From assembly GCA_028692715.1 (NCBI GenBank), contig JAQUWU010000023.1, positions 1 through 64,000 on the forward strand: DNA of 64,000 nt, in the 5' to 3' direction. A program made the position numbers and the translations under genes. The notes under the pieces are model-generated. The model was not told where the DNA came from and ran no database searches. It worked only from the letters and a program-made list of their open reading frames with translations. Positions 47,401-55,520 of this stretch are shown here, one piece after another. Origin of the DNA: Paludibacter sp. (GTDB lineage: Bacteria; Bacteroidota; Bacteroidia; Bacteroidales; Paludibacteraceae). Position 1 is the first letter of the stretch; every line of letters starts with the position of its first letter.

Positions 47401-47959
47401 GACGAATAGCAACGCAGATATTCCTGAAATTTTCACGCTGGTTGATACTGAAGAATTAGTGATTAACGGCATGAGCAACTATACGCTGAACACCGAAATT
47501 CCTCTTGGTGTTCGTCCGGGCAATGCAAGTGAGATTGGCATTAAGATAACTGAATTCAGTAATTTTGATAGTGATATTCATACTTACTTAAAAGACGTAC
47601 TAGAAAACAAAATCATTGACATTACAGATCAGAAATACCTTATCAGCAATCCAACAACTTCGAATGACCGCTTCAGTATTATTTTCAAAACCATCACGTC
47701 AACTACCGGAATTGACATAGTTAATAATCAACAAATACTGATAACAAAGAATTCAAACAATCAGATTATAGTAAATTGTTCTGACAAACTGAATGGAGAT
47801 AATTTGGTGACAGTTTCTAATATAATCGGTCAGAAAATCGTCGATAAAAAAATGACAACCACTTCCACAGTTATAAATATCCCGAATGATTCAGGCGTGT
47901 ATTTGGTAACAGTAATAAACAATGGAATGAAAATCACAAAAAGAGTAATATTAAATTAA
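44492..47959 (+). CDS. T9SS-sorted multi-module surface protein 2
   Basis: The largest of the group, 1155 residues. Signal peptide (about 1-28, ending NTFA), then two related modules beginning YYQRQSGNWNNPLTWTT (residue ~31) and YYSRQSGNWNDPNTWTT (~415). These are typical of Bacteroidetes extracellular proteins. Fibronectin-like stretches lie between them (KVNSPVASNITSSSATLGATI near 310). A third GNWSSVSTWQQSG module is near 630. The shared VQQYFNSNRNWYMSSPF region comes next, and the C-terminal sorting domain (VTVSNIIGQKIVDKKM...GVYLVTVINNGMKITKRVILN). Diverged from proteins 1 and 3 at DNA level. Peptide gene 2 begins 10 bp after the stop, the tightest coupling of the three. Confidence 0.8.
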   Translation: MISTLKRSKIIFINILFILAVAQNTFAINYYQRQSGNWNNPLTWTTSSSSKASVNTGTYPQVTDNVHIYNNGNQANITLTEDAECANLYFDNSAATTVIAMGDYNLTITGAFTSDEGNNATITQSNGYLQINGGIPTFRISKTISNLRVGSSSFYLNFVPTDPKYLTVTSNYDFYCYQSSIPAGINADTAIKLHPTPCSPTLSATTLADFGATCPGTTVGPSSFKISSYNLNSSNITIGALAGFSYSTTTNGTYTNSLTLTQSGGNYSQTIYVKFTPIGAISYNGSIPVSGGGASQINVSAIGTGSTSVAPKVNSPVASNITSSSATLGATIIVSGCSELVTERGFYYSTTNDFSDGTGTRIAESGSFETGEFALNISGLSSSTTYYFKAYATNSNGTTYSSQGTFNNMPLTYYSRQSGNWNDPNTWTTAGCGNSTNTGTYPLGFDNVVLCQQHNITVNTTGLSCNNLDMSAYATHLILSNDFNIYGNLLLTNQSYVSAGSNNLTIRSNFTNTPGEYNSRIDYSTGNITIGGNITVAKNGYEPFNCSGSGWLIMSGISKTFTAVSAISVTRFKQPATGFTKAGTGTINISNSFDQNWGPTAPSGINISIPNNSLNNSFKYFRSLSSGNWSSVSTWQQSGDGISNWLTATSTPANPDGIVTIQSGHTVSLSENTEVNSLTLNNGATFEVNGGKKLTIFSTLTNNATFRLLSDAAGTATLLTQGTIGGTGTYKVQQYFNSNRNWYMSSPFTNTTAPSNFSYFSYCEPGDNTSYVSPASLYWKTVTVGSVLNPLTGYIVQPSSTTSTIEFSGSALNNGTTSTTLTRTVGKDKEGYNLIGNPYPSYLNWTAASKTDIEPTLWYRTKNNSGTYVYDTFNGVGTNNNQRGAVTANIPPMQAFWARVSSGKTSGTLNFTNALRSHNDISTNIFRAPKVENQQVLRLQVSNSANSDEAILLFNPDASNTIDTFDSPKMTNSNADIPEIFTLVDTEELVINGMSNYTLNTEIPLGVRPGNASEIGIKITEFSNFDSDIHTYLKDVLENKIIDITDQKYLISNPTTSNDRFSIIFKTITSTTGIDIVNNQQILITKNSNNQIIVNCSDKLNGDNLVTVSNIIGQKIVDKKMTTTSTVINIPNDSGVYLVTVINNGMKITKRVILN

Positions 47960-47969
47960 TCTGATAGTT

Positions 47970-48143
47970 ATGAACGAACAAAATAATAGAAAAACCTATA
48001 GTAAGCCACAGATTGGATTTATCAAACTCGACAATGAGATTTCATTGACTTTAGATTCAATCCCGCCCTATGGACCGGGAGAAGTTCAAAATAAATTAAC
48101 CCCTGATTATTTTAACAACCCCTTCAAAACAGATATTGCTTAA
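47970..48143 (+). CDS. Short peptide 2, candidate RiPP precursor
   Basis: A 57-residue paralogue of peptides 1 and 3: KTYSKPQIGFIKLDNEISLTLDS, then IPPYGPGE and LTPDYFNNPFKTDIA. The LDNEISL...PPYGPGE block is kept while the N-terminus differs (MNEQNNRKT), which argues for selection on that block. It starts 10 bp after the T9SS protein 2 stop and ends directly at a terminator. No Cys or signal peptide; an N-terminal leader followed by a Pro/Gly core is inferred. Confidence 0.7.
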   Translation: MNEQNNRKTYSKPQIGFIKLDNEISLTLDSIPPYGPGEVQNKLTPDYFNNPFKTDIA

Positions 48144-48182
48144 AAAAAAGTCTCCGAAAAGTTTCGGAGACTTTTTTTTAAA
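48142..48182 (+). terminator. Terminator after peptide 2
   Basis: AAAAAAAGTCTCCGAAA and TTTCGGAGACTTTTTTT pair almost perfectly and end in a T run. It overlaps the stop codon of peptide 2. Confidence 0.9.
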
Positions 48183-48256
48183 ATTAAGCGCAAACGATTG
48201 CACTTAATTTTTAAAAAAATTAAACAAATACATAAATAAAACTTTTAAAAAGTTTC

Positions 48257-48264
48257 TATATTTG
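48257..48264 (+). promoter_or_regulatory. -7 box of T9SS protein 3
   Basis: TATATTTG fits TAnnTTTG, 37 bp before the ATG at 48302. No well-spaced TTG. Confidence 0.45.
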
Positions 48265-48301
48265 TTCGTTAATTAAAACTTATCCTAAAAATTTATTGTT
48301 T

Positions 48302-51166
48302 ATGAAAAAGATTACTTTGAAACTTTTTTATTTTGCTATTTTAGCCCTATATTTATTTAATCCAGCTGAAGTTAAAGCTAACTACATACCAGGCGATTTT
48401 AACTCTTGGGCACCGAGCACATCTTATTCCACGAGTTTTATGCCATCTGGTTATGAGAAATACACAGTTCAAGCAAGTGACGACAACCAATTTAAGCTTT
48501 TGATGTGGGCTGATAATTGGACTGCTGGTTGGGGTTCAGGCTATTGGATTAATAGTTGGAATGTCGTTTGGAATTTAGATTATGTATCTACTGGTTTAGG
48601 CAATGCTTTTGTGAAGAGTTTTGGAACAAGTCAATTTATGACAGTCATTACATCTACTTCTTTAAGTGGTGCTACATCAAAATTTGGGTTCTTAAAAACT
48701 TCAGCTACTCCTATTAATATTTCTTTGATTTCTGGAGGAACAACAAATGTAAATTTAAATACAAGTGTTGCAATCAACATCACTTTAAACGCAGCGAAAT
48801 GTGCTGAGGAATTTATTTTAATACGTTATACAACTGATGATTGGTCAACATCAAGTTTTGTAACTGCAACCGGAAGTGGGACTAGCTATTCAGCAATTAT
48901 ACCTGCTCAAACATCTAATAAAACCGTAAAATGGTATGCTCTTTCTTCAACATTATCTGCACCAATAACTGATACAGATTACTTAACTTTGTCTGTAATG
49001 AACAATACTGGAAGTAATTACAGCTATTTTACTGGTGAATCTGCAATGACAGACTATTTTAGATCTATAACTACAGGAAACTGGGGGGACGTAACTTCAT
49101 GGGAATCTTCATCTAATGGTAGCAGCAATTGGATATCGGCCACTTTAGTACCCGGAAGTTCAGCTGCGTCAATTACAATTTTATCTGGACACAATATCAC
49201 TTTAAATCAGGATGCAACAATTCCCGGACTAACTATAAATTCTGGAGGAACTTTCACAGCTAGTGATACATCACCCCATACTCTAACAATTTCCAAATCA
49301 ACATCCGGGTCTTCTACTACTCTTTCTAACAGTGGCACTTGGGCAAATGGTACAGGAGGTTCTACAGTGATATTTACCGGTGCACCAAGCTCCGGAGATG
49401 CTGTACATGCTGTATCTGGTTCAATCGCATTTCAAAATGTCACAATCAATAAAACTGATGGAATAAATAATGTTGGAGCTTCATTTAGTGAAAATTCGTC
49501 ATTAACAGGAACATTAGAAATTGGTTCTGGTGGATTTATCTCAACCGCACCCCCAACAAGTTTTTATGGTTCTTCTGCTATTCTTAAATTCAATCAGGGA
49601 AGTGGTGCTTCTTACGATGTAAACTCGGGAGGATTTACATGGTCAACCTCTGTTATTCCTAACAACATTACTATAAGTTCTGGAACTGTGAATTTAAATG
49701 ACAACCGGACTACAAGTGGTGATTTAATTATTGAAACCGGCGCTACTTTAAATATTAATGCAGCAAAACAACTCACCGTCAGTACTTCTTTAACTAACAA
49801 CGGTACAATGAACTTATTATCCGATGCATCGGGTACAGCAACCATTCTTACTCCCGGAACATCAAATATCGTGGGGACATTTAAGGTTCAACAATATCTT
49901 TCTTCAGCACGTAACTGGTATATTTCGTCACCTGTAACCGGTGCAACTGTTCCAACCGGTAAAACCTATTTTGGATACCAGGAACCAGGAGACAATGTTG
50001 CCAGAACCGTAACCGGCGAAACAGATTATTGGAAGGCTTATGCTGCAACATCGGGACTTACAGTTGGCAAAGGCTATATTGCTCAACCTACCGAAGCAAT
50101 AACATTGGAATTTACAGGAACAGCTTTAAACAATGGCAACATTCCGGTTTCACTTACCCGAACAACAGGGAAAACAAAGGAAGGTTTTAATCTGATAGGT
50201 AATCCATATCCATCTCATATTACATGGACAACTGATTTAGCTACATCTGCAAATGTAAATTCTACAATTTGGTATCGCACTTATAATTCAGGTTATACAT
50301 TTCAAACTTACAATGCTGCCGGAACAATTGGAGCACCTATAGAAACAACACCTTATATTCCTCCAATGCAGGGATTTTGGGTAAGAGTGAATACAGTTGC
50401 CGGCGGAACTCTGACATTTACGAATGCTATGCGATATCATAAATCTTCTAATCCATTAAAAGCTACTTCAACAACGAATAATGTCAATAAGATCCTTCGT
50501 CTTGAAGTTTCAAACGGAACAAACAAAGATGAAACGGTTGTCTATTCAAATGACAATGCATTAGATACATACGACACTTACGATTCGTCAAAGTTCCCAA
50601 ATAGTTCCGATTCATACCCGGAAATTTACACTGTAGTTGGCTCTGAACAACTGGTTATCAACGGCATGAGCTCTCTTCCAATTAACACTGTAATACCGTT
50701 AGGTTTTAAATCATTGAAAAAAGGACTGAATTCTTTTAGTATGAAGGCTTCACAATTTTCTAATTTTGATTCTGATATTAAGATAGTACTGAAAGATGTA
50801 GAAAACACTTCAAATCCTGAAACAAATATTTCCGATGGCACTCCATATACATTTACATCTGATTCAATCACAACAGAAAGTCGTTTTTCTATTATATTCA
50901 AATCAATATCCGGAACAACAGCTTTAAATTCTGAGATGGAAGACAATATTGTGATTTATAAAAATGCAGACAACCACATTTCAGTTAAAACAAACAACAA
51001 TATTGAAGGCAACATCAATGTTTACAATAGTCTCGGTCAAAAAGTGATAGATAAACCAATGACAGGAAATTTGACTATTATAGAGAATCCACTTAAAGCA
51101 GGAATCTATATTGTAACAGTTAAAAATTCAGTTAAAACATCAGCTAAACAGGTGGTTATATTTTAA
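48302..51166 (+). CDS. T9SS-sorted surface protein 3 with N-terminal carbohydrate-binding-like domain
   Basis: 954 residues from the ATG at 48302 (a TTG six bases upstream is less likely). Signal peptide MKKITLKLFYFAILALYLF..., then a domain starting YIPGDFNSWAPSTSY that resembles the glycogen/starch-binding E-set type, then a beta-rich GNWGDVTSWESSSNG module and a solenoid section. From about 530 the shared module VQQYLSSARNWYISSPVTG and the C-terminal sorting domain are nearly identical in DNA to protein 1 (differences of a few bases over 49890-50120 and over 50660-51166), while the part between is diverged. Peptide gene 3 follows 73 bp later. Confidence 0.8.
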   Translation: MKKITLKLFYFAILALYLFNPAEVKANYIPGDFNSWAPSTSYSTSFMPSGYEKYTVQASDDNQFKLLMWADNWTAGWGSGYWINSWNVVWNLDYVSTGLGNAFVKSFGTSQFMTVITSTSLSGATSKFGFLKTSATPINISLISGGTTNVNLNTSVAINITLNAAKCAEEFILIRYTTDDWSTSSFVTATGSGTSYSAIIPAQTSNKTVKWYALSSTLSAPITDTDYLTLSVMNNTGSNYSYFTGESAMTDYFRSITTGNWGDVTSWESSSNGSSNWISATLVPGSSAASITILSGHNITLNQDATIPGLTINSGGTFTASDTSPHTLTISKSTSGSSTTLSNSGTWANGTGGSTVIFTGAPSSGDAVHAVSGSIAFQNVTINKTDGINNVGASFSENSSLTGTLEIGSGGFISTAPPTSFYGSSAILKFNQGSGASYDVNSGGFTWSTSVIPNNITISSGTVNLNDNRTTSGDLIIETGATLNINAAKQLTVSTSLTNNGTMNLLSDASGTATILTPGTSNIVGTFKVQQYLSSARNWYISSPVTGATVPTGKTYFGYQEPGDNVARTVTGETDYWKAYAATSGLTVGKGYIAQPTEAITLEFTGTALNNGNIPVSLTRTTGKTKEGFNLIGNPYPSHITWTTDLATSANVNSTIWYRTYNSGYTFQTYNAAGTIGAPIETTPYIPPMQGFWVRVNTVAGGTLTFTNAMRYHKSSNPLKATSTTNNVNKILRLEVSNGTNKDETVVYSNDNALDTYDTYDSSKFPNSSDSYPEIYTVVGSEQLVINGMSSLPINTVIPLGFKSLKKGLNSFSMKASQFSNFDSDIKIVLKDVENTSNPETNISDGTPYTFTSDSITTESRFSIIFKSISGTTALNSEMEDNIVIYKNADNHISVKTNNNIEGNINVYNSLGQKVIDKPMTGNLTIIENPLKAGIYIVTVKNSVKTSAKQVVIF

Positions 51167-51239
51167 TCTTTGACATTAATTTTATAAATTGTAATTCATT
51201 CCTGCTGATGGCAGTTTAACAAAAAAAAACAGGCACAAC

Positions 51240-51422
51240 ATGAAAACTAAAAAAGGAATAATGAAACGCAATTATATTGCACCGGAGGTAACAGCAATAA
51301 TTCTGGACAATGAGATTTCATTGTCCTTAGATTCACTTCCACCCTGGGGTCCAGGAGAAGTTCAAAACAATCTAACTCCCGATTATTTAAATAATGATCC
51401 GTTTAAAACTGATATAGTTTAA
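51240..51422 (+). CDS. Short peptide 3, candidate RiPP precursor
   Basis: A 60-residue paralogue, RNYIAPEVTAIILDNEISLSLDS, then LPPWGPGE (Trp where the others have Tyr) and LTPDYLNNDPFKTDIV. An internal ATG at 51261 (MKRNYIAPEV) could also start it. It has the same 70-bp spacer type before it as peptide 1, with nearly the same bases. A terminator follows and the pqqD-like gene begins 106 bp later. It is the copy nearest the maturation genes. Confidence 0.72.
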   Translation: MKTKKGIMKRNYIAPEVTAIILDNEISLSLDSLPPWGPGEVQNNLTPDYLNNDPFKTDIV

Positions 51423-51424
51423 TT

Positions 51425-51457
51425 AAAAGTCTCCGAATTATCGGGGACTTTTTTTTG
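51425..51457 (+). terminator. Terminator after peptide 3
   Basis: AAAAGTCTCCGA and TCGGGGACTTTT pair with a G-T bridge and end in a T run, closing the third T9SS/peptide unit before pqqD. Confidence 0.8.
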
Positions 51458-51481
51458 TGTAAGACTTATCAAATAAATATT

Positions 51482-51489
51482 TATCTTTG
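51482..51489 (+). promoter_or_regulatory. -7 box of the pqqD-hprK-transporter operon
   Basis: TATCTTTG fits TAnnTTTG, 39 bp before the pqqD ATG. The nearest TTG is at 51455-51457, a longer spacing than normal. Confidence 0.5.
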
Positions 51490-51528
51490 TAAATATAATC
51501 AGGAAATTACAAAAGCAAAACACATCAG

Positions 51529-51804
51529 ATGAATTTAAAAGAACTTGTAGATTTAAAGTCGAAGTTTGTTGCCCGCGAGGTAGGAAATGAAATGATTTTA
51601 GTGCCATTGACCAACAATGTAGCACAAATGAGTGAACTTTTTACCTTAAACGAAACGGCGGGATTTATATGGGAAAATTCAACAGAAGACATTACAATTG
51701 AAAAATTAGTAGCGTTAATGACCGATTCTTTCGAAATTGATAAAATAACCGCAGAAAGAGACATAAATAACTTTTTAAATCATCTCGAAAAAACTTTTCA
51801 TTAA
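51529..51804 (+). CDS. PqqD-family peptide-recognition protein
   Basis: A 91-residue PqqD-like protein, the RiPP recognition element fold that binds a leader peptide and presents it to a modifying enzyme. Typical sequence: FVAREVGNEMILVPLTNNVAQMSELFTLNETAGFIWENS (the LNxTAxxIWE core), followed by ITIEKLVALMTDSFEIDKITAERDINNFLNHL. It has its own -7 box and sits 2 bp before the hprK-like frame, with peptide genes just upstream. In lasso-peptide and related loci a PqqD-like protein plays this role; here the partner enzyme is not a radical SAM or Asn-synthase in the window. Confidence 0.85.
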   Translation: MNLKELVDLKSKFVAREVGNEMILVPLTNNVAQMSELFTLNETAGFIWENSTEDITIEKLVALMTDSFEIDKITAERDINNFLNHLEKTFH

Positions 51805-51821
51805 TCTTGTCCTCTCCTTTT

Positions 51822-52706
51822 ATGCAAAAAAAACAAGTTACATTTCAACTTTTAATTGCTGATTACTCCATCAAGCTTTTTTCCGAAAGCAATATTGAAT
51901 TGGAAGATGGTTATCTGCCATTTTTAAACAATGAACCTCCGTTAAAAGCTGATATTGAGATAAATTGTACGATTGGCTTACCCGACTACCCATTCAATGA
52001 AAATGACCTTGTTTTTGAAGCTAAAAACGAATCACAAAAATTTTATTCTATTTACAGGACAGATAAAAAGCTGGGGTTCGTCGTTTACAATCAGCAAACC
52101 AAAGATGAAATTCAACAAATTGCATTTTTAAACCCTGATTTTACGAAGTGGGAAGTATTCAGCACTGTTTCGAACGGTCAGATATTACCGTTAAAATATC
52201 CCTTAGGTCCTATTATTCTACATTATATGACGATTAACTCTGATGCTGTAATGATGCATGCATCCTGTGCATTTGATGGAAAAAAGGCTCGACTTTTTAC
52301 AGGTTTCTCGGGCGTTGGGAAGAGCACTATTTCTAAAATTATGTCTGATGCCGGTCACCAGATAATCAATGACGACAGGGTAATCATCCGGAAAAAAGAA
52401 GAAGGATATTTTGTTTATAATACACCCATGTATTATCGGGATTATTCAAAAGTTGCCCCTTTATCAGCGATCTATGTTATCAGTCATTCGCCTGAGAATA
52501 AAATAAAAAAGCTGAATGGAGCAGCTGCCATATCAAAAGTAATGGCGTTTAGTATTCAAAATAATTTCGACAAAAGCATTATTCAAAACCGACTCCATTT
52601 TTTCAATGAATTATGTTCCAAAATATCGGTGAATGAACTTGGATTTGTTCCTAATGAAAGTGTTGTAAAATTTATTTTAGCGCATGAAACCGAAAACAAC
52701 TCCTAA
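51822..52706 (+). CDS. HPr-kinase-like protein of a peptide-maturation locus
   Basis: A 294-residue protein from the ATG at 51822; an alternative TTG at 51807 sits just behind the pqqD stop. The C-terminal half has the HprK-like P-loop GFSGVGKSTISKIM (near residue 165) and DDRVIIRKKEEGYFVYNTPM. The N-terminal half is a diverged domain. Relatives next to PqqD-like genes in lasso-peptide loci are thought to phosphorylate the peptide; others belong to exosortase loci. Here it is between pqqD and the peptidase/ABC fusion, overlapping the latter by 23 bp, so it is most likely a tailoring enzyme of the same pathway. The activity is inferred. Confidence 0.75.
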   Translation: MQKKQVTFQLLIADYSIKLFSESNIELEDGYLPFLNNEPPLKADIEINCTIGLPDYPFNENDLVFEAKNESQKFYSIYRTDKKLGFVVYNQQTKDEIQQIAFLNPDFTKWEVFSTVSNGQILPLKYPLGPIILHYMTINSDAVMMHASCAFDGKKARLFTGFSGVGKSTISKIMSDAGHQIINDDRVIIRKKEEGYFVYNTPMYYRDYSKVAPLSAIYVISHSPENKIKKLNGAAAISKVMAFSIQNNFDKSIIQNRLHFFNELCSKISVNELGFVPNESVVKFILAHETENNS

Positions 52707-54930
52707 AAACATGCTTGATCTGACGGAAATACTGTTGGATGACAACCAATCCCTTAGCTTCAACATGCAGGGATTCAGTATGTACCCAACTTTTCGTGAG
52801 GGCGATAGAGGAATTGTGGAAAAATGTAAACCGGACGATTTAAAACCCGGCGATATTGTTGTTTTTAAGTCAAAGAACAACCTTGTTGCACACCGTTTAA
52901 TTAAAATTATCAACGAAAACAATAAATTCATTTTCATTGCAAAGGGCGATAAAAACAAACATGTGGACAAATCGTTTGGTGCAGATCAATTGGTGGGAAA
53001 AATTTTTACTTTTGAAAGGAACCAGAACATCAGAAGTGCAAACATGCCCTATCGAAAATTTATTGCTTTACATTTTTCGAAAATAGCGATTCCATTTTAC
53101 AATTTCCAACTTCGAATCAACCATCACTATGGAAATATGAAGACTAAATTCAGGTCTCTGAAAGAAAACATTCGGTTAATTTCCAAAGGTTCTAAAAAAG
53201 AACTTTATCAAAATGGGATTATCTCGTTGTTGCAGGGAATTGTGCCCTTTGCCATTATTGTTTGCGTAAAGGAACTTGTTGATCGATTAACCGGACTGAA
53301 CAATGAAAACTCGCATCAATTTTTTCTATTCCTTGTAGTTTTAATTATTACTGCCATCCTTTTTTTGTTGAGCGGAATTCTTTCCGAACTAAAATCGTAT
53401 TACTCCGAAAAACTTTCGCAGTCAGTCATCCGAAGGGTGTATAAAAGATTACATAAGAAGCACGCTTCCTTGGATCTTGCCAATTACGAAAACCCTGACA
53501 AACAGGACAAAATACATCGTGCAGTTCAGGAGGCATCCTTTCGTCCGATAAAAATGCTCAATGAATTTCTCTCCGGAATAAAGTCCATTGCGTCTGCCTT
53601 GTTCCTGATAGGATTATTTATTTCAATTCGCTGGTATTTATTGCTAATATTAGTGATTGCCACTATTCCGGGCATACTTATTCGATTGAAGTTTTCGAAA
53701 AAGTTTTACGAACTGAAAGACACTCAAAGTAGGAAAGAACGGGAGATGTATTATTACAACCGAATTCTTACTGGATTTCCCTTTGCAAAAGAACTTAAAT
53801 TATTCGGATTTTTCGGGTTCTTCAAGAAAAGATTTAACACTGTGCAAGAAAACCTTTTTGATGAAAAAATCGCCCTCCGAAAATCGGAACTTCGTTGGGG
53901 ATTATTTGCTCAGATATTTTCTATTGCATTGATTTTCATCTCACTGGGATTTATCTCTTATCTCAAAATAAACGGGCAAATCTCCATTGGTACAGTCGTT
54001 TTGTTCTTCTTTGCTTTTCAACGCGGGTATTCTGTTTTAAACGAACTTTTCCGTTCCGTTACCATGATAGTTGAAGACAACACTTTTTTAAATGATTTCA
54101 TTGACTTTCTGAAATTACCATCAGAAACAGAAGTGTACAGTATTGGAAAAACTTCATTTTCATTGAAAAATGAGATTTCCATCGAAAATGTGAGTTTCAA
54201 ATACGAGACCAGTAAACGGTTTGCTATCAATTCAATCAATCTGAAAATTCCTGCCGGAAAAACGGTCGCTTTTGTAGGGGCTAACGGATCAGGAAAAACG
54301 ACGCTGATAAAACTACTTTGTGGATTTTACCATCCTGATAAAGGACAAATTAACTACGACAATAAAAATGCAGTGGAAATTGGGCAAACAAAAATTTGCG
54401 AGAATATTACGGCAGTATTTCAGGATTTTGCGTTGTACAATATTCCTGCAGTAGAAAATCTTACTCTTGGGAATGTTCAAATTCCATTCGACCTGGAACG
54501 AGCTAAAAATGCTGCAAAACAAGCCGGAATTGACGATATACTTGAAAAATTACCCGATGGATATAATACTATGCTGGGCAATTTATTCAAGGGAAGCGAA
54601 GAGCTAAGTATCGGTCAATGGCAAAAAATAGCCATTGCCAGAGCCTTTTACCGCGATTCTACTTTAATTCTGATGGACGAGCCATCAAGTGCTTTGGATG
54701 CCGATTCCGAATTCCAAATTATCAAAAGTCTAAAAAAACTTTCAAAGGATAAAACGGCTATCATTGTAAGTCACCGACTTTCAACGGTTCAATGGGCCGA
54801 TTTGATTTATTTTTTCGAAAAAGGAGAAATTGTGGAAACCGGTACGCACACAGAGTTATTGGCATTAAAAGGAAAATATTTTTCTTTATTTATGAAAACG
54901 AACAAAGAAATGGAAAATAATCAAGATTAG
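52684..54930 (+). CDS. S26 signal-peptidase-like domain fused to an ABC transporter
   Basis: A 748-residue fusion. Residues ~1-115 form an S26-type peptidase: GFSMYPTF with the nucleophile Ser (about 32-39), PGDIVVFKS, the His-containing NLVAHRLIKI as in the ER/archaeal SipW form (the bacterial form uses Lys), and IAKGDKN. A linker and six membrane segments (about 180-440) follow, then the ABC ATPase: Walker A GANGSGKTT (about 540), signature LSIGQWQKIAIARAFYR (about 640) and Walker B LILMDEPSSALD (about 660). The pairing predicts leader removal coupled to export, as in peptide-bacteriocin transporters, but with S26 instead of C39. The gene overlaps pabC by 4 bp at their 3' ends. Confidence 0.85.
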   Translation: MKPKTTPKNMLDLTEILLDDNQSLSFNMQGFSMYPTFREGDRGIVEKCKPDDLKPGDIVVFKSKNNLVAHRLIKIINENNKFIFIAKGDKNKHVDKSFGADQLVGKIFTFERNQNIRSANMPYRKFIALHFSKIAIPFYNFQLRINHHYGNMKTKFRSLKENIRLISKGSKKELYQNGIISLLQGIVPFAIIVCVKELVDRLTGLNNENSHQFFLFLVVLIITAILFLLSGILSELKSYYSEKLSQSVIRRVYKRLHKKHASLDLANYENPDKQDKIHRAVQEASFRPIKMLNEFLSGIKSIASALFLIGLFISIRWYLLLILVIATIPGILIRLKFSKKFYELKDTQSRKEREMYYYNRILTGFPFAKELKLFGFFGFFKKRFNTVQENLFDEKIALRKSELRWGLFAQIFSIALIFISLGFISYLKINGQISIGTVVLFFFAFQRGYSVLNELFRSVTMIVEDNTFLNDFIDFLKLPSETEVYSIGKTSFSLKNEISIENVSFKYETSKRFAINSINLKIPAGKTVAFVGANGSGKTTLIKLLCGFYHPDKGQINYDNKNAVEIGQTKICENITAVFQDFALYNIPAVENLTLGNVQIPFDLERAKNAAKQAGIDDILEKLPDGYNTMLGNLFKGSEELSIGQWQKIAIARAFYRDSTLILMDEPSSALDADSEFQIIKSLKKLSKDKTAIIVSHRLSTVQWADLIYFFEKGEIVETGTHTELLALKGKYFSLFMKTNKEMENNQD

Positions 54931-55520
54931 ATAATTGAGCTTATATCCACCACTAATTCTTCAAATTCAATCATTGCATTGAACAAACAGATTTTTTTAA
55001 ATTTCTGTAGATCCTCTACTTTTATATCGTCTTCAACGATCCATTCATTTGCCATTAATTCTGCTCTGTTTGTTCCATAAATCAGTGGTTCTTTCGGCGT
55101 AATCCATTTATCGCCATCAAACAGTGCTACATTATAAAAGGATGCATCTGTCAATAATCCATTCCTGACTAACAATACATCATCGCATTTTTCTCTATTT
55201 TCGAAAGCTGAATTATATGCTTTTCTGTCTTCAAACTTATAAGGCGAACTTTCAATAGCGGTTTCCACTAATTTCAGAGATTTTATTTCACGCCGAACAT
55301 AGTGCGAAAAATCAAGCGAGAGAACATCAGTATCGTAAACTAACCGTAACTTAAATACTCCTTCACCCGGCAATACAACCTGATTCAAACTATCAAATAT
55401 TTTTATGGGATCTTCGTCTGGAAAATAGTTTTCGAACGTTTTATTTACACGCTCCTGATGATATTTTAGTCGAAAAAAAACACCATCTTTTAGTTTAATC
55501 GATTCAACGAAACGGCACAT
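54927..55520 (-). CDS. pabC: Aminodeoxychorismate lyase-like aminotransferase class IV
   Basis: A 197-residue fold-type IV PLP enzyme, shorter than the 260-280 of E. coli PabC, as is common in Bacteroidetes. It contains HQERVNKTFENYF near 20, the Lys-bearing region KAYNSAFENREKCDDVLLVRNGLLTDASFYNVALFDG (about 103-140), where the second Glu/Thr-rich turn is typical, and a closing FNAMIEFEELVV. It would release pyruvate from aminodeoxychorismate to give p-aminobenzoate for folate. Its start overlaps pabB by 17 bp, so they are translationally coupled. Other class IV roles cannot be fully excluded. Confidence 0.82.
   Translation of the reverse strand: MCRFVESIKLKDGVFFRLKYHQERVNKTFENYFPDEDPIKIFDSLNQVVLPGEGVFKLRLVYDTDVLSLDFSHYVRREIKSLKLVETAIESSPYKFEDRKAYNSAFENREKCDDVLLVRNGLLTDASFYNVALFDGDKWITPKEPLIYGTNRAELMANEWIVEDDIKVEDLQKFKKICLFNAMIEFEELVVDISSII

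Noticed and set aside
41206..51166. The three large proteins as adhesin autotransporters (type V)
   Set aside because: They end in T9SS type A sorting domains (GIYIVTV...K), not in a C-terminal barrel with a terminal Phe.
43911..51422. Lanthipeptide or thiopeptide precursors
   Set aside because: The peptides have no Cys and no LanM, YcaO or dehydratase gene is nearby.
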